A stretch of 64,000 bases of DNA from Gymnorhina tibicen. Its lineage: Eukaryota; Chordata; Aves; Passeriformes; Artamidae. The stretch is taken from NCBI GenBank assembly GCA_013399875.1, contig VXAZ01002480.1:193355-257354 (forward strand), written 5' to 3'. Both the position numbers and the translations under genes were made by a program. Shown here piece by piece: positions 37,043-51,600 of this stretch (the first letter of the stretch is position 1; every line of letters starts with the position of its first letter). The notes below the pieces were generated by a model, which was given only the letters and a program-made list of their open reading frames with translations, was not told the DNA's origin and ran no database searches.

Positions 37043-40000
37043 TATAAAGTCTTCATAGTGATGTTAACACCCCACGCAGTATTTCCGTGGGCCCAGACCT
37101 TGTGTGAGCCTTTCTGCCCCAGCCGGCAGATGCAGGAGCGCAGTCCCAGCTGCACTCGGGAGCAGGCAAGGCTGGGAAGGGCTGGGATGGGCTCTGAGCA
37201 CCCTGTGCCCAGGCCCCAGTGGCGTGTCCCACCCAGGCACACCGGACACGAGGAGCAGACAGTGGGCACACTGCGGCCGTGCCGCTGGTAGGCAGGAGCC
37301 AGAGCACGCTGTGCTCCTGGAAGCTCAGCAGACACCTCTGATCGCGGACCAGTGGCCCACGTGAGCAAACATCTGCAAGGCTGAAGCCAGTGAGAAAAGC
37401 GAGGCAGGATCGGGCCGTGCCCAAGAGCTGACAGAGTTATCTGTGAAATGCCGGGCTCTGCAACAGTGCCCGTGCGGGAGCAGCGCCAGGGAATCCTGCG
37501 CCCAGAAACTGCTGAGCTGCGTCACGAGTCCGCAAAAAGAAATACTCCAAACCATTAAATCGGTATCAAGATACTGCTGATTAAAGGATGACTCCAAACT
37601 CAGGGGAGCGCCCCGGCAGCTGTGCACCCATCTGGATCCCAGCCACAGCCCCAGCTCCTGCGCACGGGCAGAAAAGCAGCAGCAGACTCCCGTGCTGTTC
37701 CTCAGTCAGCCCAGCCCGCTCCTCCTCCTGGCAGCTGACCTGCTTCCCAGCGCTTGTGCCAACAGGAGTTTGTTTTTTTCCCCAAAACTTTGTCACCTAA
37801 AAAATATCCCTTTATGATCGTACTTGCAAGAAAGTAAATGTCCTGTGACAGGCGCAAAGGTATAAACCCCAGAACCCCTCCCGCCAGCTGATGCGGACAC
37901 CTCGGCAGGGATCCTGTAGGATCCTCTCTGATGAGATGCCCATCTCTGGGGGAGATCTCACAGATCTGTCCCACACCAGGTGCCTCAGAGTCCACCTTCC
38001 CACAGGCACAGGTGTGTGTGGGTGTGTGCACGGCCCCAGGGACAGGGCCAGCAGGATGATTCCCTTGAAGTCAGTGGGGAAAGGACTGTTGCTAAAATCC
38101 CAATTTTTTAAAGTCTTGGCTGTTTTTTCCTTCAACAAAGGTTCAGGAATTGTGGATGGGTGCCATTTTGGAAACTTAACAGCACAGCTGAGGCTGACAG
38201 CTTTGCCCAGCACAGAAAACCCTCTCACAGGGTCCTGTACCTCCCAAACTGCTCTGGCCGGTCCCGTTCTGCTCCCTCCCACCAGAGTGATTCCCAAGGA
38301 GCAGGCAGGTAGGAACGGCAGGATGCTCTCCCCAGAAAGAAGCTGGTGTTGCCCACGAGCCCAACCACCCCTCTCCCTTCACACCACCCCCACCCTGGCA
38401 GGACACGAGCATTCCCACAGCCCCCCCACTGTGGAAAGGATGGGACCCGTGGGGCTGGAAGCCCCGGGAGGGGCGGCGGCACCGCCCCGCTCACGCCCGA
38501 CTGAGGTTCCTCCCCGTGCAGATGACACAGGCGCTATTTCTGGATCTCCAGACTCCCACTTTGCGTGCCAGCAAATCCGCATCTCCAAAATCCATCCACT
38601 CTTGGCCCGGCACGCAAGGAGCATTCCGGGCAGCTGGGAGGGGAATTGTGCTCCCTCATTGCAGTGCCCCGCCGGGGACACCCAGCACCTCCCCACACAT
38701 GGACCCAGACCCTCTCCTGCCCTGCCGCCAGCCCCATGTGCCCCTGTCACCCGCTCCAGCAGAAGGCATCGCTGCCGGATGCCAGGGAGCCTTCCATGAG
38801 CGGCACCTGGGGATCAAGTTCCCCACAAGATGATGCCTCCTGCCAGTACAGAGGCACTTCCATCCCTAAAGGAGCTTCAAAACCAAATCTTTTTCACAAG
38901 CAACTCGGTTGTAACCATTTCTACATCACTGCTGAAGGACTGGCTGCAGATCCTCGAGATCAGATTCATCAGATATTGCCCAGGACATCACTTCAGACTG
39001 CAAAAGCTCATGCCTGTTCAGAAGGCACCCACCTTCTCTCTCTGGAAAACCTCTATTTCATGCTTCTGTCATTTCTCAAAGCAGAGAATTCACATCATGA
39101 AATTATCACGGAATCACACACGAAAGGAAAATACAGGTTACGCCAGATCCCAATGTTAAACTCTCTCTCCTTCCCTATCCCCTACCTGTACTTATTCCTC
39201 TTCTCCTGTTTTGTTTCAAGTACAAATTCACATTTCTTTCCTCCCACTCAACTACTGCAACAAACTGGCACCAGCTCCTGCTGGAAATATGCTGATTGAG
39301 ATGTACTAATCCGTGTAAAATCCTTTTCACTTTTCTACACCACCAAGGCAAAGTTGGAAAAGATCCTTTTGCAGTTTGAGGTAAGTGACTGTGGTGCTTG
39401 CAGGAACGCCTCTGCCACAGCAGGTGACACCTATTGCCACACTACTGCAAAGAGCCAGTCAAACTGTTCATTATTAAATTAGCCCCTTTCTTGTCCAATA
39501 ATTGTTTAAGGCTCGCTCCTGCTTCCCACAAAGGTGCCGGCCCCTGCCAGCAGTGCCTGGTCTGGCACAGAAGGTGCCCAGAGCTGCTGCCATCACCACT
39601 GGCTGTTACATGGAAAACAAAACTGGGGGTATTCCAGCATCTCAGAACAAGTCTGCTATAATGAAATGTCCTTGGAATATCAGTCAACTGGAAAATAAGG
39701 ATCCTCTTAATGCTTGGAATGTATATGGGAATATGTATTACCTAGTACTAATGAATAATAACATGAAAGCATCACTGTCTGTTCTGGAAGCGTGACTCCA
39801 GTAAGCATAAGGACACCCAGTATATTCTGCACATTCTGTAGCTGTCTTAGACCTCACACAGCAGAACAAAGCAATCCCAGGATCCAGTACAAGCACTGGT
39901 GCAATGATGCTGGACCGTGCCTGAGGTCTAACAAAATGTGCAGGTCCACCAGTGGACATGATTGAAATTCATCCAACAAATCTTAGTAAATAAAGTTGTG

Positions 40001-40056
40001 CAATTTTATTTCCAGGGAAAGAAAGGAAGGAACTACTTCTATGTCAGGATCTCAGT
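37043..40056. other. Intronic unique sequence
   Basis: GC-rich from 37090 to 38830 with a short CpG patch at about 38460-38520; AT-richer from 38830 to 40056. Long frames in the GC-rich part (up to about 300 codons on the plus strand) show no family features. No gene is supported. Confidence 0.4.
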
Positions 40057-40240
40057 GTCCGGGTGGAGCACGGCTGTGTGTGAGGGAGGGGATGCCCGGG
40101 ATCACCGTGTCCAGGTGGAGCACGGCTGTGTGTGAGGGAGGGGATGCCCGGGATCACCGTGTCCGTGTCCGGGCGGAGCACGGCTGTGTGTGAGGGAGGG
40201 GATGCCCGGGATCACCGTGTCCGTGTCCGGGCGGAGCGCT
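40057..40240. repeat. 52/58 bp minisatellite (about 4 units), CpG-rich
   Basis: The word gtccgggtgg or gtccgggcgg starts at 40057, 40109 (variant gtccaggtgg), 40167 and 40225, with spacings of 52, 58 and 58. The 6 bp difference is an extra gtccgt. Each unit contains agcacggctgtgtgtgaggg and aggggatgcccgggatcacc. It runs directly into a CpG-rich patch up to about 40400. Confidence 0.9.
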
Positions 40241-43200
40241 GCCACCGGGCACCGCATCCCGCGGGAGGAGCCGCCCCACAGGGCAGAGCCCGGTGCCGCA
40301 GGAGCCGGCAGGGAGCTGTCGGGAAGCCACCGGGACTCTCTCCCCAGCGCTCCCGGCGTGGCAGGGAGGCCACGGGAAGCCGAAATGAAGACGCATTAGG
40401 AAAAGCCCACGATCGGTGTGACGGTGACAGACGAGCAAGCGGTGTAATCTGGAGCTGATGGGCTCCGGCTACATGTCACCGCCTTTTATCCTCCGGATTA
40501 TGCGGCTGCTGATGCGCTGGATTTACAGCAGCCCCTCCCGTGACGATGTCCCCGTGTGGCAGCTGACACTCACAACCCACAGGCCGAAATTACAGATGTT
40601 CCAGAACCAGGGCAGCCCTCACGGCTGGGGACCGCGCGGGGCTGTGCGGGGCTGGCATCCCGCTCCTGGCACAGGCCGTCCCACCCTCGGTGTCAGCAAA
40701 CCAGAGCTGTTAACCCAACACCACTGGCAGCTCACGGGCTCTCACTGGCACCCAGCAGCCTCTCCAGCCTTGCCACGGAGGCACGAACCCCGTCTGCCTG
40801 CCAGGAGAGTGCATAGGGAAGCCACACCGTGACTCACCCCCAAAAATAGGAAAAACCTCAAACCCACCATCTGATGCCAAAAGCACCCAGGTAAATAGAC
40901 AAGGAATAAACTCCTATGAAACATCATAAATGTAACTTTGAAGCCCTGCCTTTGCTCAAACTAGTGCAATTCCCCCCAAGAAAAATAGGAGGGGAGGAGA
41001 CAGTCTCAACAAGCAGATGGGGACAGCACTGGGGGCTATCCAGTCCTCTCACCTGCCTGTGACACTGCCCCAAATCCCTCCTCCATCTCCTCATATTCCA
41101 TCTGGTTTCCCTACAGCTGGGCCACATCTTTTGTCATGCATCTCACTATGAACAGCAGTGAGAAATATCAAATTCAACAAATTTCTGATAAAGTGTACAA
41201 TCAATTGACTGAAATCAAAACCTTTCCCTTCTCTCAGCCTCTGTTTTCACACTTGACATCTTGAGCACTTTCCAGTTAGATTTAATGAACAGAAAGTGTT
41301 CTCTTTTTATTCCCTAAAGGCAAATACTATTTTTCTACCTCCTGGGGAAAAAATTGTTCAAGATCTGCTTCCTTTTGATCAGGAAACATAGAGAGAAAGA
41401 CTAAATGTCTCTTAAATTAACCTACTAGTATCCAGAAATATCAAAAAGTCATTATAATGGATGTATATATCTTCATACAATGGAGAATATGTACATTTAC
41501 ACCATAATCAATCACAGGGAGGAAGGGATTTGTTGCCAGAGGAGGGGCTAAGTGTTGAGCTCACGGTAAGGATGGAGATCCAGTGTCTGACAGGCACATA
41601 GATACACCCTTACTGGAAAAGCTGCGAGAGCACAACCTGCTTTGTCCCTTCCAGCTTTAAAATTGGTGTCCTACCACAGCCCCATCCCAGCACAAACAAT
41701 ACCCGTGGGGCCGTGGGGAAAAAAACACGGGAAAAAAAAGTTCTGCGTTTCCAAAAAATCCTCTTTTTCTTTCCTTTTCCTCCTCTTTGTGGGCTGGTTT
41801 TCGAGGAGGTATTTAAGCTGTTAGCCCTCGAGCCGTGCTTACCCCCGCGCAGAATGAAGCCTGTCAGCACCTGGCGCTGGGGATCAAAACTGGGGATCGC
41901 GGAGCGCTGGGCGAACCGTGCTCCCCTCCCGCCCTGCCCGCAGGGCACCATTCCCCGCCCGGCTGCCCCGCTGGATTCCACAGGGACAGGAACAGTCGGG
42001 GAAATCAGCTTGGGCACAGCACCGTGCTGGGCACAGGAGAACCTCCCTGCCCCGAGTGCTTCCCACCCTTCTGGGACAGGGCCACGCACCTGCCCAGCAG
42101 AGCTGCTCAGCCACACCAGAGAAGCCCAAATCCCACCCAGCAAAGAACATTTCAGCCTTTTTCTGTAAACAATACGGGTGTCTCAGCTACCTGTTTGGAA
42201 TTCCTGCACAGCATCTCCAAGGGTAACGGAACCAAGTGCTGACACTGAATCATTCCCAGACGGGAACCTCTCCACAGAAGGCCCTTCCCAGCTGCTTTAG
42301 GCAAATCAAGGTTGACTTTGCATATACGTAGGCATTTGTTTTTCCTTTAAAAACTGCCGTGTTAATTGCTGGCTGACTCCCCTGGCTCTGGCAGGAGTTG
42401 GGGAGTCCAGACGCAGCAGCTGCTGCATCCCCGGTGCGGGAGGAGATGCTGGTCCAGCTCATGCCTGTTATTTTTTTTTTAAATAAATATGTAATTTACA
42501 ATATTGAACAAAATATGGAATAAATACCACTTGTCACTATCCAATGCTACAACTTCCCTTAAGCCTGTAATTACTTACAAAAGCCTTTCACTACTGTACA
42601 GATCTCCCACAGATTTTCCCTCAGTAAGTTCAGGCTGAAGCTGATGGCTGTCAGCTGAGAGACAGGAGTTGATTTCAGCCTATTTATCCTCCAGTTTGAT
42701 CTATCTCACAGATGAGAAGAAACGAATTAGATGTTACTCATATTTACTGAAAGTCCTCCAACAGCTCCAGCCCAGGCCGGCGTGGCCGTGGAGGTCACAC
42801 TGCCCACAGTCCCCTCCGGCGATGGCTCTCAAGAGGATGCCAGGTGCCAACAAGGAGAGGGAACAGAAAGGATACGGCTCATCTCCCAGATGAAAACTGG
42901 GGAATGGTCCCTGAGTCAGGAACTTGCTGAGCCCCATCCTGCCCAGCCCTGGGCACGCTGTCCCCAAGGGCCCCCAAGTGTCCCCAGCCAAACACACCTC
43001 ACAGCGCTGGGAATCTCCACTCTGGTGGCCCTGCCACTGCTAACTAAAAGGCCCCCTACATTTCTGAGGTCACTGCCCGAGGTGAGCAAAGCCCAGGTGA
43101 CACGAGAGAGGTTCCCGGTGCCGTTCCAGGGCGCACACCCACGCCCCGAGTGCCACCAGCCACGGAGCCGCCGTGGCTCTGCCCGCCGCCCGCAACAGCT

Positions 43201-45393
43201 GCCAGTTTGCATCTTTAAACATAAGGTGTTTTTTCATGTCTTTTGGGCAAGAAGTACTCAAAATGCATTAATGTCTTGTTCTGTTAACAAAGAAACTATG
43301 GCAACACACACAGAGCTGCCAAGAGAATTACTGAAACAAGGTTTAATAGTTAATAAGCAGCCAGATGATGTCAGACTCATCTATTAAGACCAGTTTATAT
43401 CTGCCTATTAGAACTTAATGTCCCAGAAAGTTGGGTTGGCCAGGATTAAATAGTCTTCCTTTTAGCCCAATTATCAGCAATAAAACCAATTTTCTAAAGA
43501 ATAGGGTAGCGTTATCCAAAATGTGGCCAGACCAAGCCTGTATTTTGTAGCATGCCTATAATGTTCCTTTTGTTAAGGAGCAATTTTCTAGATGTCAGAG
43601 ATGTGAATCAAAATTTAATGTGTGTGCGTGTGTGTGTTATGGAAATGGCAATTGCAGCAGTTGCTCGCAGCACACCCCGACTGCCAGGCAGCACAGGAAA
43701 CCAAAGGCTTTTATTCCCATTTATGCCAGTGCATTTCTGAGTGTGCTGGAATTGTTCTTCTTTCTAATTGAGGTGATCGAGAATTCTTAAGAAATAATTT
43801 TCAGTGAAAATTAGTTTCTAAAATGGAATAATTAATATTTTATGGAAAAGCATTAAGTCACAGATACACCTGCAAGGGGTTTTGTTTACCTAGCTGGGCA
43901 TATCCACCCTGAGGAGACCCTGTGGTCCCCACAGCTCCGCATGTGGTGCTGGCCCTGGGAGCCTGCCCCACGGAGCTGGCTGTCCATGCCATCAGGAGAC
44001 CTTCCACAACCTCCAACCACTGGTTTTTTCCTGTTTATTAAACCAGCTACTGCTTGTTTGGCTGCTGATGGAGATGGAGAAAAAGGTGCCTCCCTCCCTC
44101 TGGCACTATCGCCTGGTCCCAGACCAAAGGCCAACCTTCCCAGGTCGAGGTCACTGGACAGGGTCCACCTCCAGTCCCTCCCCAAGCTGCTGCCATGTCA
44201 AGGCTTTATTATGGTTCAAGTGCCCCAGTTCCAGGCACAACTTCTGTTCTTGCAGAGCTGCTCTCTAACCAGTTTCCCCCAAACCCTCATCTCTGCTGCT
44301 GCTGCCATTGCCAGAGATGCTGCAGCTGCAGGAGCATCCATCCCCTCAGACTGCCTGACACTCTGCTCTGTCTCTGGCGTGCTCTATTCTTAGCAGCTCT
44401 CAGATCACCAATCCTTTAAACCATCTCATCTCTGACCTACCACATCTCCTGCAACTTTCCTTCATTTCAGTCTCCAGTGCTGCTTCCCCTGAAATCAATC
44501 AGAAACTCTCAAAGCTTTCAGAGGGAAAGACAGGACATTATTTCTGGACAGTTCCTTGCTCTCTCCTGATTATGTCTGACTCCTTCCGCTCCCTTTATGC
44601 TCAATGCAAAATTAAAATCTCCAGCAAAAAGCTCCTCCTCCACTTGCTAAAGCTTTTTGTACCATCCATCTCTAACCATGGCGTCCAGCACTAGAACTTC
44701 AGCCGACCCCAGAGGAGCTGCCAGACATTCGGAGCCAGCCCAGGAGACACTGGGGGAACGGGGTGGTTCCCCCAACACCCCCTGGGATCAGCCGACACCT
44801 CCCCAGGCAGGAGCAGAACCAGAACCCAGCTCCCACAGCTGCCCTGAGCCGGCTGCGCTCACAACGCGATGGCTCTGCCTGATTTTTCCCAATTCCAACA
44901 CACCTGGCACCTCCACACCACAGCACGGCGACTGGAACAGAGGCGCTGAACGCGTGCTCCCGCCAGAGCTGGCTGGTCACGGGCAGGGGGGACAGAGGGG
45001 CCACCTGAGCCACAGCAGCACCCGCAGCTGTGAGAGCCGGGGCTGCGCTCCAGAACCTGACACACCTGGGCAGCCCTGCTGTTTCAGGAACACGGCGTGC
45101 AAGATTTAGTGGAATTTCTCATGTGTACGCAACCCCTCAGCAAAGAAAAACATTAAACAGCTTTAAAAGACTCAGCTCTTCATGTGAACATCAAGGGAGA
45201 GATATGGAAACGTTCTCTTCTCTGTGAAGTGAACAGCTGAGTAACTCGTACCAGATGGACCATATTTAGATCTCTCTCTCATAAATACAATATTCACCAT
45301 TTGGAATTAAACGAGCAGAGCAGCTGTCCATTGTCCCACTTGGAGGGGTTTTGTTCATTAAATAAGCAGAAGCCAAGTGTCTGTGGAAGGAAA
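40241..45393. other. Intronic sequence, with CpG patch and AT-rich blocks
   Basis: 40241-40400 is CpG-rich and continues from the minisatellite. 41640-42000 combines a T-rich stretch, a TATA-like ggtatttaagctg and a GC-rich segment, but no supported exon. 43210-43520 is AT-rich and unique. Short TG runs occur at 43619-43637. No gene is recognised. Confidence 0.4.
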
Positions 45394-45640
45394 ATCACAG
45401 AATCCCAGAGTCACTGAGGTTGGAAAAGCCCTCCCAGCCCATCCAGTCCAACCTGTACCTGATGCCCACCTTGTGACTGAGTGCCACGTCCAGGCCTTCC
45501 TTGGACACCTCCAGGGATGGGCACTCCAAACCTCCCTGGGCAGCTCCTGCCAAGGCCTGAGCACCCTTTCCATGGGGAAATTCCAACCTGAGCCTCCCTT
45601 GGCACAGTTGGAGGCCATTTCCTCTCATCCTGTCACAGAT
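45394..45640 (-). mobile_element. CR1 LINE 3' fragment
   Basis: The tail atcacagaatcccagagtca is followed by ggttggaaaagccctcccag, ccaggccttccttggacacc and gatgggcactccaaacctcc. It is the same subtype as the plus-oriented copies at 52138 and 60962, but in reverse orientation. Confidence 0.88.
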
Positions 45641-48600
45641 TGACAGTCAGTGCAAGCACAAAACATGTGTCAGTGAATCCCTGATTCTCTATTACCAGGG
45701 CATTGGATAATGATTATTGGAGTTTCAAAACCAAACAAGGTTCCTGCTAAGCCAAGAGTCCTGTCATTTGTCCCATGAGCAGTGCCACTGGAAGGGGCAC
45801 AGCTATTTCCCTAATCCTGCAGAAAGGAAGGGCTGGAACTGAGGGAAGGTTGCTTTTCCTGTCTGTATTTTGCTACACAAACCCCACAACAGCTACAAAA
45901 ATAAGCAATAATTAAACTGCAACCTAATCTCTTGTCTTTATTTATGATAAATTATGAATTACTGTATTATGGACACTCATTAAATTCAGAAAGCTGCTAA
46001 ATAAAATGTATCAATATTCATAACTGCCCGACCTAGTGCCCACATAATTTAATGCCAGACTCCCATGACTCCAGCGAGGCCAGCAGCAGGCTGTGCCAGG
46101 AGGATTTGGGTCCTGCTGGAGTAGGCGTAGAGGGAGCATAAATCTAAACTAGAGATGAGATGACTCAGTTGAGACCGTTCGAATGAGGCAGACGATAAAA
46201 ATACCCGAAAGACGTAAGGCAAATCTCAAAAACACTCCTTTGGTTCCAAACCAGCAAGGCTGGGCCATGTTTTCTTACTCACTGCCAAACCAAGCTCTGC
46301 AGCGAGACGGGGATAAGGCAGGCACGAGCCATGGGGCGGCCAGCAGGGCCAAACCCGCACGGCTTCCCCAGCTCGGCTCTGCACGCGGCACCGCTGCCCT
46401 CCTCGCGCCCCTCTGGCGACACAGCTCGTTTCAAGGCTGACTGGAAGATGTTGGGAATGCTCTGCACGGCTGGGGAAGCACCGCAAAGCCAGAGCCAGGG
46501 CTGGGGCGCTGGCACCCCGAAAGCACTGACGGGTCCCTCAGCTCCGCGCCAGGGTGGGGAGAAGCTGCGAGGGCGGCTCAGCGGCGGGGCTGCTCCCACA
46601 GCACACGGAACCAGGCCTCCTCTCTTCCCAAATTAAATCCCTCCAAGCATACACATTCATTTCTTTCAGGTTTCAGTTCTGGAGCAGAATAATCCATCTT
46701 TATCTTATTATTTTAAAAACTAAATTTTCCTTAGGAAAGTGGACCTTCCCCTCTTTCAGAAGTAAGGATTTTCTCTCCATAATTGCCATTAAGTAGTGGA
46801 CACTCATTTAATTAAAGGCTTTCTGTAATTTGACAAGAATCTCTAGAAATAATTTCTCCCTCGAACTATCTCTTTGAGAGGTTTTCTGACAAGATGCAAT
46901 TGAGAGACTGACCTTCACTGGGAGTGGGGGGAGCTCACAGAGCCCTGTTTGGGAGCTTAAGGATAAGGGCTGGAGGGATCTGAAACACAGTCAATGGTGC
47001 CTTCTGCCCTCCTGAATAACCCTGGAGTCCCAAAGCATTTTTCAGAAAGAATTTCAAACCCTTGCCTTAATCCAGCCTCGTCCCTGTCAATGGCCCAGTG
47101 GAATGAGGGGAAATAGGAGCTGTTGCCAGAGAGCGTTTGAGCATTTCCTATTTTTAATTAATAACATCAAACGTGTGCTGCACATTTCAATGGGGTTTGA
47201 GAGACGTGTGCATTGTAAATGATTCCTGTTAACTAATTATGAAATGCAAAGTCATTGCCAATTTACCATTGCCAGACAATGCTACAGCTGCTTTCACACG
47301 AGACAATAGGCTCAGGCTTTAAGACAGATTCTTCAAAGGCAATAAGTGATGAGCAGGAAAATCGGGCCCTTTTCATGATGGCAGTTGAGGATCCCCACTG
47401 TTTTGAACAGAGAACTTACTCAAAGACTGAAATATTGTATTCCTGCCATGATACCTGCAGCTGCTGCCTCAAAATCACTGAAGACACAGACGTGGTTTTC
47501 TCTCTTTTCTTGTTTTTCTGTTTCCTTGCTCACTTCCCCACAGCTCACTCAGTCACTCTCAGTGACATCTCTGCTCAGCATCTGCCTCTTCCTCACACAC
47601 AGCACATGGACCCGAGAATGCAGATGCTGGAAGCTGGGCTCCAGCTGACACCAGTTTTGGAGAAGAGGCTGCAGGCCGACAGTGTGTCTTTAATAACCAT
47701 ATCTCACGTTAGCAGAACATCTTTGTTTACGCCTAACACACCACATGACATTCAGCAGTATACGAGGAAGGAGTGTAATTAAATCTCTACTGTAATTGTC
47801 AAAACAAACAAGCAACATTTATTTTGCTCATTTGCTGATATAGATTTGCAGTGGAGATGGAAAAATGCAAGTGTTGGGGGGTGGATGTGGCGGATGCAAG
47901 GAGGCAGAGGGGGTGGGGTTGGTGATGAGTGACGATGCCCGGGTGCTGGGACCAGCTGCCGGCGCCTCTTGCACATCTTGAGCTCCATCAGGGATGGAAC
48001 AGCTGTGGGGCAGAGCCACGTGGGGTCAGACAGAAATGGTAACGAGATCGACCCAACAAGCCACCCTGTGCCCTCGCTAGTGTCCCTCAAAGAGCTCTTT
48101 GCTTTTTAATTAACTGCCAGTCATTAGTGTCACCCCAGCAGCCTCAGCAGAGTGCCTCTCAATGGCATCTTGCTGCCCTCCAAACACAGTGTGCTTTAAT
48201 TAGGAGCTGATCTCGGCCAGGCTGTTGGGTCTGTGTGGCACCAAACACACCTCCCTGGTGCTGACCCGCTGGTCACGCTGCGCCAGGGCAGCCCCTGGGC
48301 TCCCAGAGGGGAAAAAGTGGAGGATTTGTGTGTGTCTCCCTACTGGGGGCACACTGATCCCTTAACACCACCCAAGGCAACTCCAGCCACCACGGCTGGA
48401 CACACACGGGTTTGATGTGCAGCGGGCAGCCACGGCACTGCACTGGGAGAGCCTCGGTGTCAGAGGGACCGACAGAGAGGGGTGAGTTTAAAACAACAGT
48501 AAGTGATCAGTCTAAAAGAAGCAGAAGCTCCATCAGAAGGTATCATTTTCCCATTCCATCTGTCTCCTCCCCCAGTTCATGTCCCAGCACACCGGCTGCA

Positions 48601-51600
48601 GGGGTGCCTACCAGGACACCCCACGTGCTCCTGGTGCCAGGTGCGGGGAGCACAAGTCCAACACAGGGGCACAGCACAGCCTGGGGGCTCCCAGCCCAGG
48701 GCACCAGATGGTCCCTACACAGTCAAACGGGTCACTCCCACCTCATCAGTCAAACTGGCAGCTGTAACACCTTGACACTCACGTGCCTAAAGAGAGGACT
48801 TGGTGACCCAAAGGGACACTCATGACCAAGGACAAACCAACATGGCCTAAGCAAGAGCATCACTGCTGGGCAGTGCTGGGACCACCCAGGCAAACACCTC
48901 TGTGTGCTTAGAGCCCACCAAGCAATTAAGAGTTCACCTGCAGGCAGAGGTGTACCACATCCTGATGTACCAAACATCCCCCCTGGAAGCACCTGCGGGA
49001 AGGAATTCAGCTATGTAGGGCACGGATCTGACAACACTGTACAGCTCTACTCGAGCCCAACGCCAACAAACGCCGCTGCGCTGAGACCTACTTTGCAGCA
49101 AACCTTGTGCTCAATTTGCATCGTGTTGAGACACAAAGAACTTGCAAGCAGCGGGGCTTCACAAAAAGGTTTAAAAACAAACCTGGGGAATGGAGCTGCC
49201 ACTTAGGTCACACATGGGAAATCTGATCTAGGGTCAGTCAGAACAGCCCCAATCGCACTCCTGACGGCAGATCCTCGTGAGGAACACCGGTGTGAGACAA
49301 GGTGAGGGCACCTGGGGGCCATAAAGGGAAGCTGTCCAGATAGGTACATCCATGTTACATCCCTATCCTAAAAAAAAAAATTACCTCTTTTGCAAATGTG
49401 CCTGTAATTGTGGCACCACAGATGATTTCCTATGTTCAATGATTATCTGTGCCTGCAGTTACAGATCTGACCTTTCCCCACCCAGTGAGAAGGCTGCTGA
49501 TGGTGGCAGGGAGGAGGCTCTCTGGTCAGACACCTACAGCTCTGGGCAGAATGATGCCCGTATCCAGATTTTGCCAGGGCCAAGGAGACTGACAACAATC
49601 TGTGTGCTAATGAAACCTGAGGGTGGCTTCCCCAAAACCTGGAGGGGGCTTTCAGCTCCCCCCTTGGCACATGGCTCTGCTCCTGCCTGCCTGTGGAAAG
49701 GCCACATCCCACGCCCCACTGCAAGCAGTACTTTGCTCACCTTCTTGTTCCTTTAAGAAATCTGACAATGTCATGTTTTCCTCAAAGCCCAAGACAGCTG
49801 CCAGGCACCCAGAGCAGGGTGTCTGGGGTGCAGACAGGCACACACAGAGCTGACCCGACAGCCTTGGGTACTGAAACAGAGAAAGGAGCAAACACAGAGC
49901 ACCCAGCCAGCTGGGCACAGCCACCCCTGCCCGCTCCTGCACCACTCCCTGCCTGAAATGCCAGTTTCTTGTTGCTATTTTTCTTTATGCTCTGTGACAT
50001 TAACAAGGTAAATTTAGAAACAACAAGACTGTTTCTTTATATAGCAACAGCCAACCTGTGGAAAACAGCGCCCCGAGACTGCAGGAGAACAGATTCTCCA
50101 GTTGGGTTTTTTTAAGAGTTGTCAGGTTGTATTACCACTCGCAGGCTGACGAGCTCAGGGAGCAATGGGGACGCTCACACTTTGTCAGGGCGTACGCCGA
50201 GGAAAGCAGGAGCTGTTCCTGCCCAGCCGGCTCCCGTCGGTGGGCGCTGGTAGCACCAGACGGGGCTGGGACGGCTCGGGGATGTCATTCGGAGTGGGTG
50301 TGGCACAGAAAGGTAAGGAGTGCTGCAGTCAGGTCAGGGAAAATGAGAACCGAACGGGTCAGGAGCTTTACACGAGACGGGCAGAGCGGCGCTGGAGGCG
50401 CCCGAGGAGAGCCCGGCGCTGTCCCCGCGGTGCCGGGCGGCGGTGGCACAGGGGACCCTGCCCGCAGCCCCGGCACCGCCCCGGGTCCCTGGGCAGAGCC
50501 CCCCGGTCCCTGGGCAGAGCCCCCCGCTGCTGTGGGAACACAGATAACAAGGAGCAGCAGGAGCCGTGGGCCAGAGGCACCGGCTGCCAACGCGAGATCC
50601 CAGCTCTTCATCCCGCTGTAACAGGATCCCACCCTCCCGCAGCCGCGTCCTGCACTGCAGGAGCCCCTTGGGAGAGGCGAGAACAACAAGGCTTTGTATT
50701 AAAAGATGGGGAAACGGCTTACAAGGACATTCGACACAGACAGACCATGGCTAACCTCAGTGCCACAACACTTGGGAAGGCCCTGACACTGTCTTTGGAA
50801 GATTTAAAACATTAATTAATAGAAAAAACCAGCAATATTAATAATTAAGAACACTTTTCCAAGAAAGAGCTACATTAAACTCAGTCACCAGACGTAACTG
50901 AAGCCCTCAGACCTGGTGTATTTTTTCTGTGCACCCAAGGAGAGCCACAAAGGCTGCTCAGGGCAGAGAGGAGAAGGAGCCGCCCACTTGTTTAACTTTG
51001 TGTTCCATGCAGCAACAAACAGCGAGGTATTGTGACAGAATTGCTGGGCTCACAGCAGCAACCAGCGTGTGATGGATCACACGCGAGCATTTTTAAGTGA
51101 GAACTTAAAAACTGTTGATAACAAAACAGAATTCAGCATTACGTTTTTTTTTAAAATTACATGAGAGGATTTAAGAGGTCTGAGACAAACACAGGTCTTT
51201 TGGGGAACAACCTCCCTCATTCTATTTGATATCACACATTCTATCATTTATTTTATGTCTCCTGAACATCACTGCTTCACCCAAATCAATCCAGAGGCAC
51301 TGGAGTTTCCTGCAGATTCAATATGTAACAGCCCTGGGACAAGAACTCTTTGTAACACAGAGGGCCCAAAAATATTTCCTACAATCAGCTGCTTCTGGTT
51401 TTCAATCAAAAGAGGCTTTTACTACTTGCCACACCAGCAAATTTATCGTGGGTCATGAAAGACAGTCTTGTTCCTCCTGCTGTGTCACTGGGGCTGGTGA
51501 CAACTACCAGAACGCTGGGAAAATACACCAAAAAGTCAAACTGTGCACCAGCCACATTGCATTTGAGCTGCAAGAGATGCAACAGGAGAGACATTTCATT

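Noticed and set aside
37891..38799. 302-codon plus-strand frame
   Set aside because: GC-rich DNA with several equally long overlapping frames; low-complexity Pro/Ser/Ala/Gly-rich product with no family resemblance.
39098..39125. atcacggaatcacacacgaaagg as a CR1 tail
   Set aside because: Only about 12 bases resemble the CR1 end and nothing CR1-like follows.
41640..42170. TATA-like ggtatttaagctg followed by an ATG-led 103-codon frame, considered as a gene
   Set aside because: No domain, no splice or poly-A support, and other frames of the same size overlap it.
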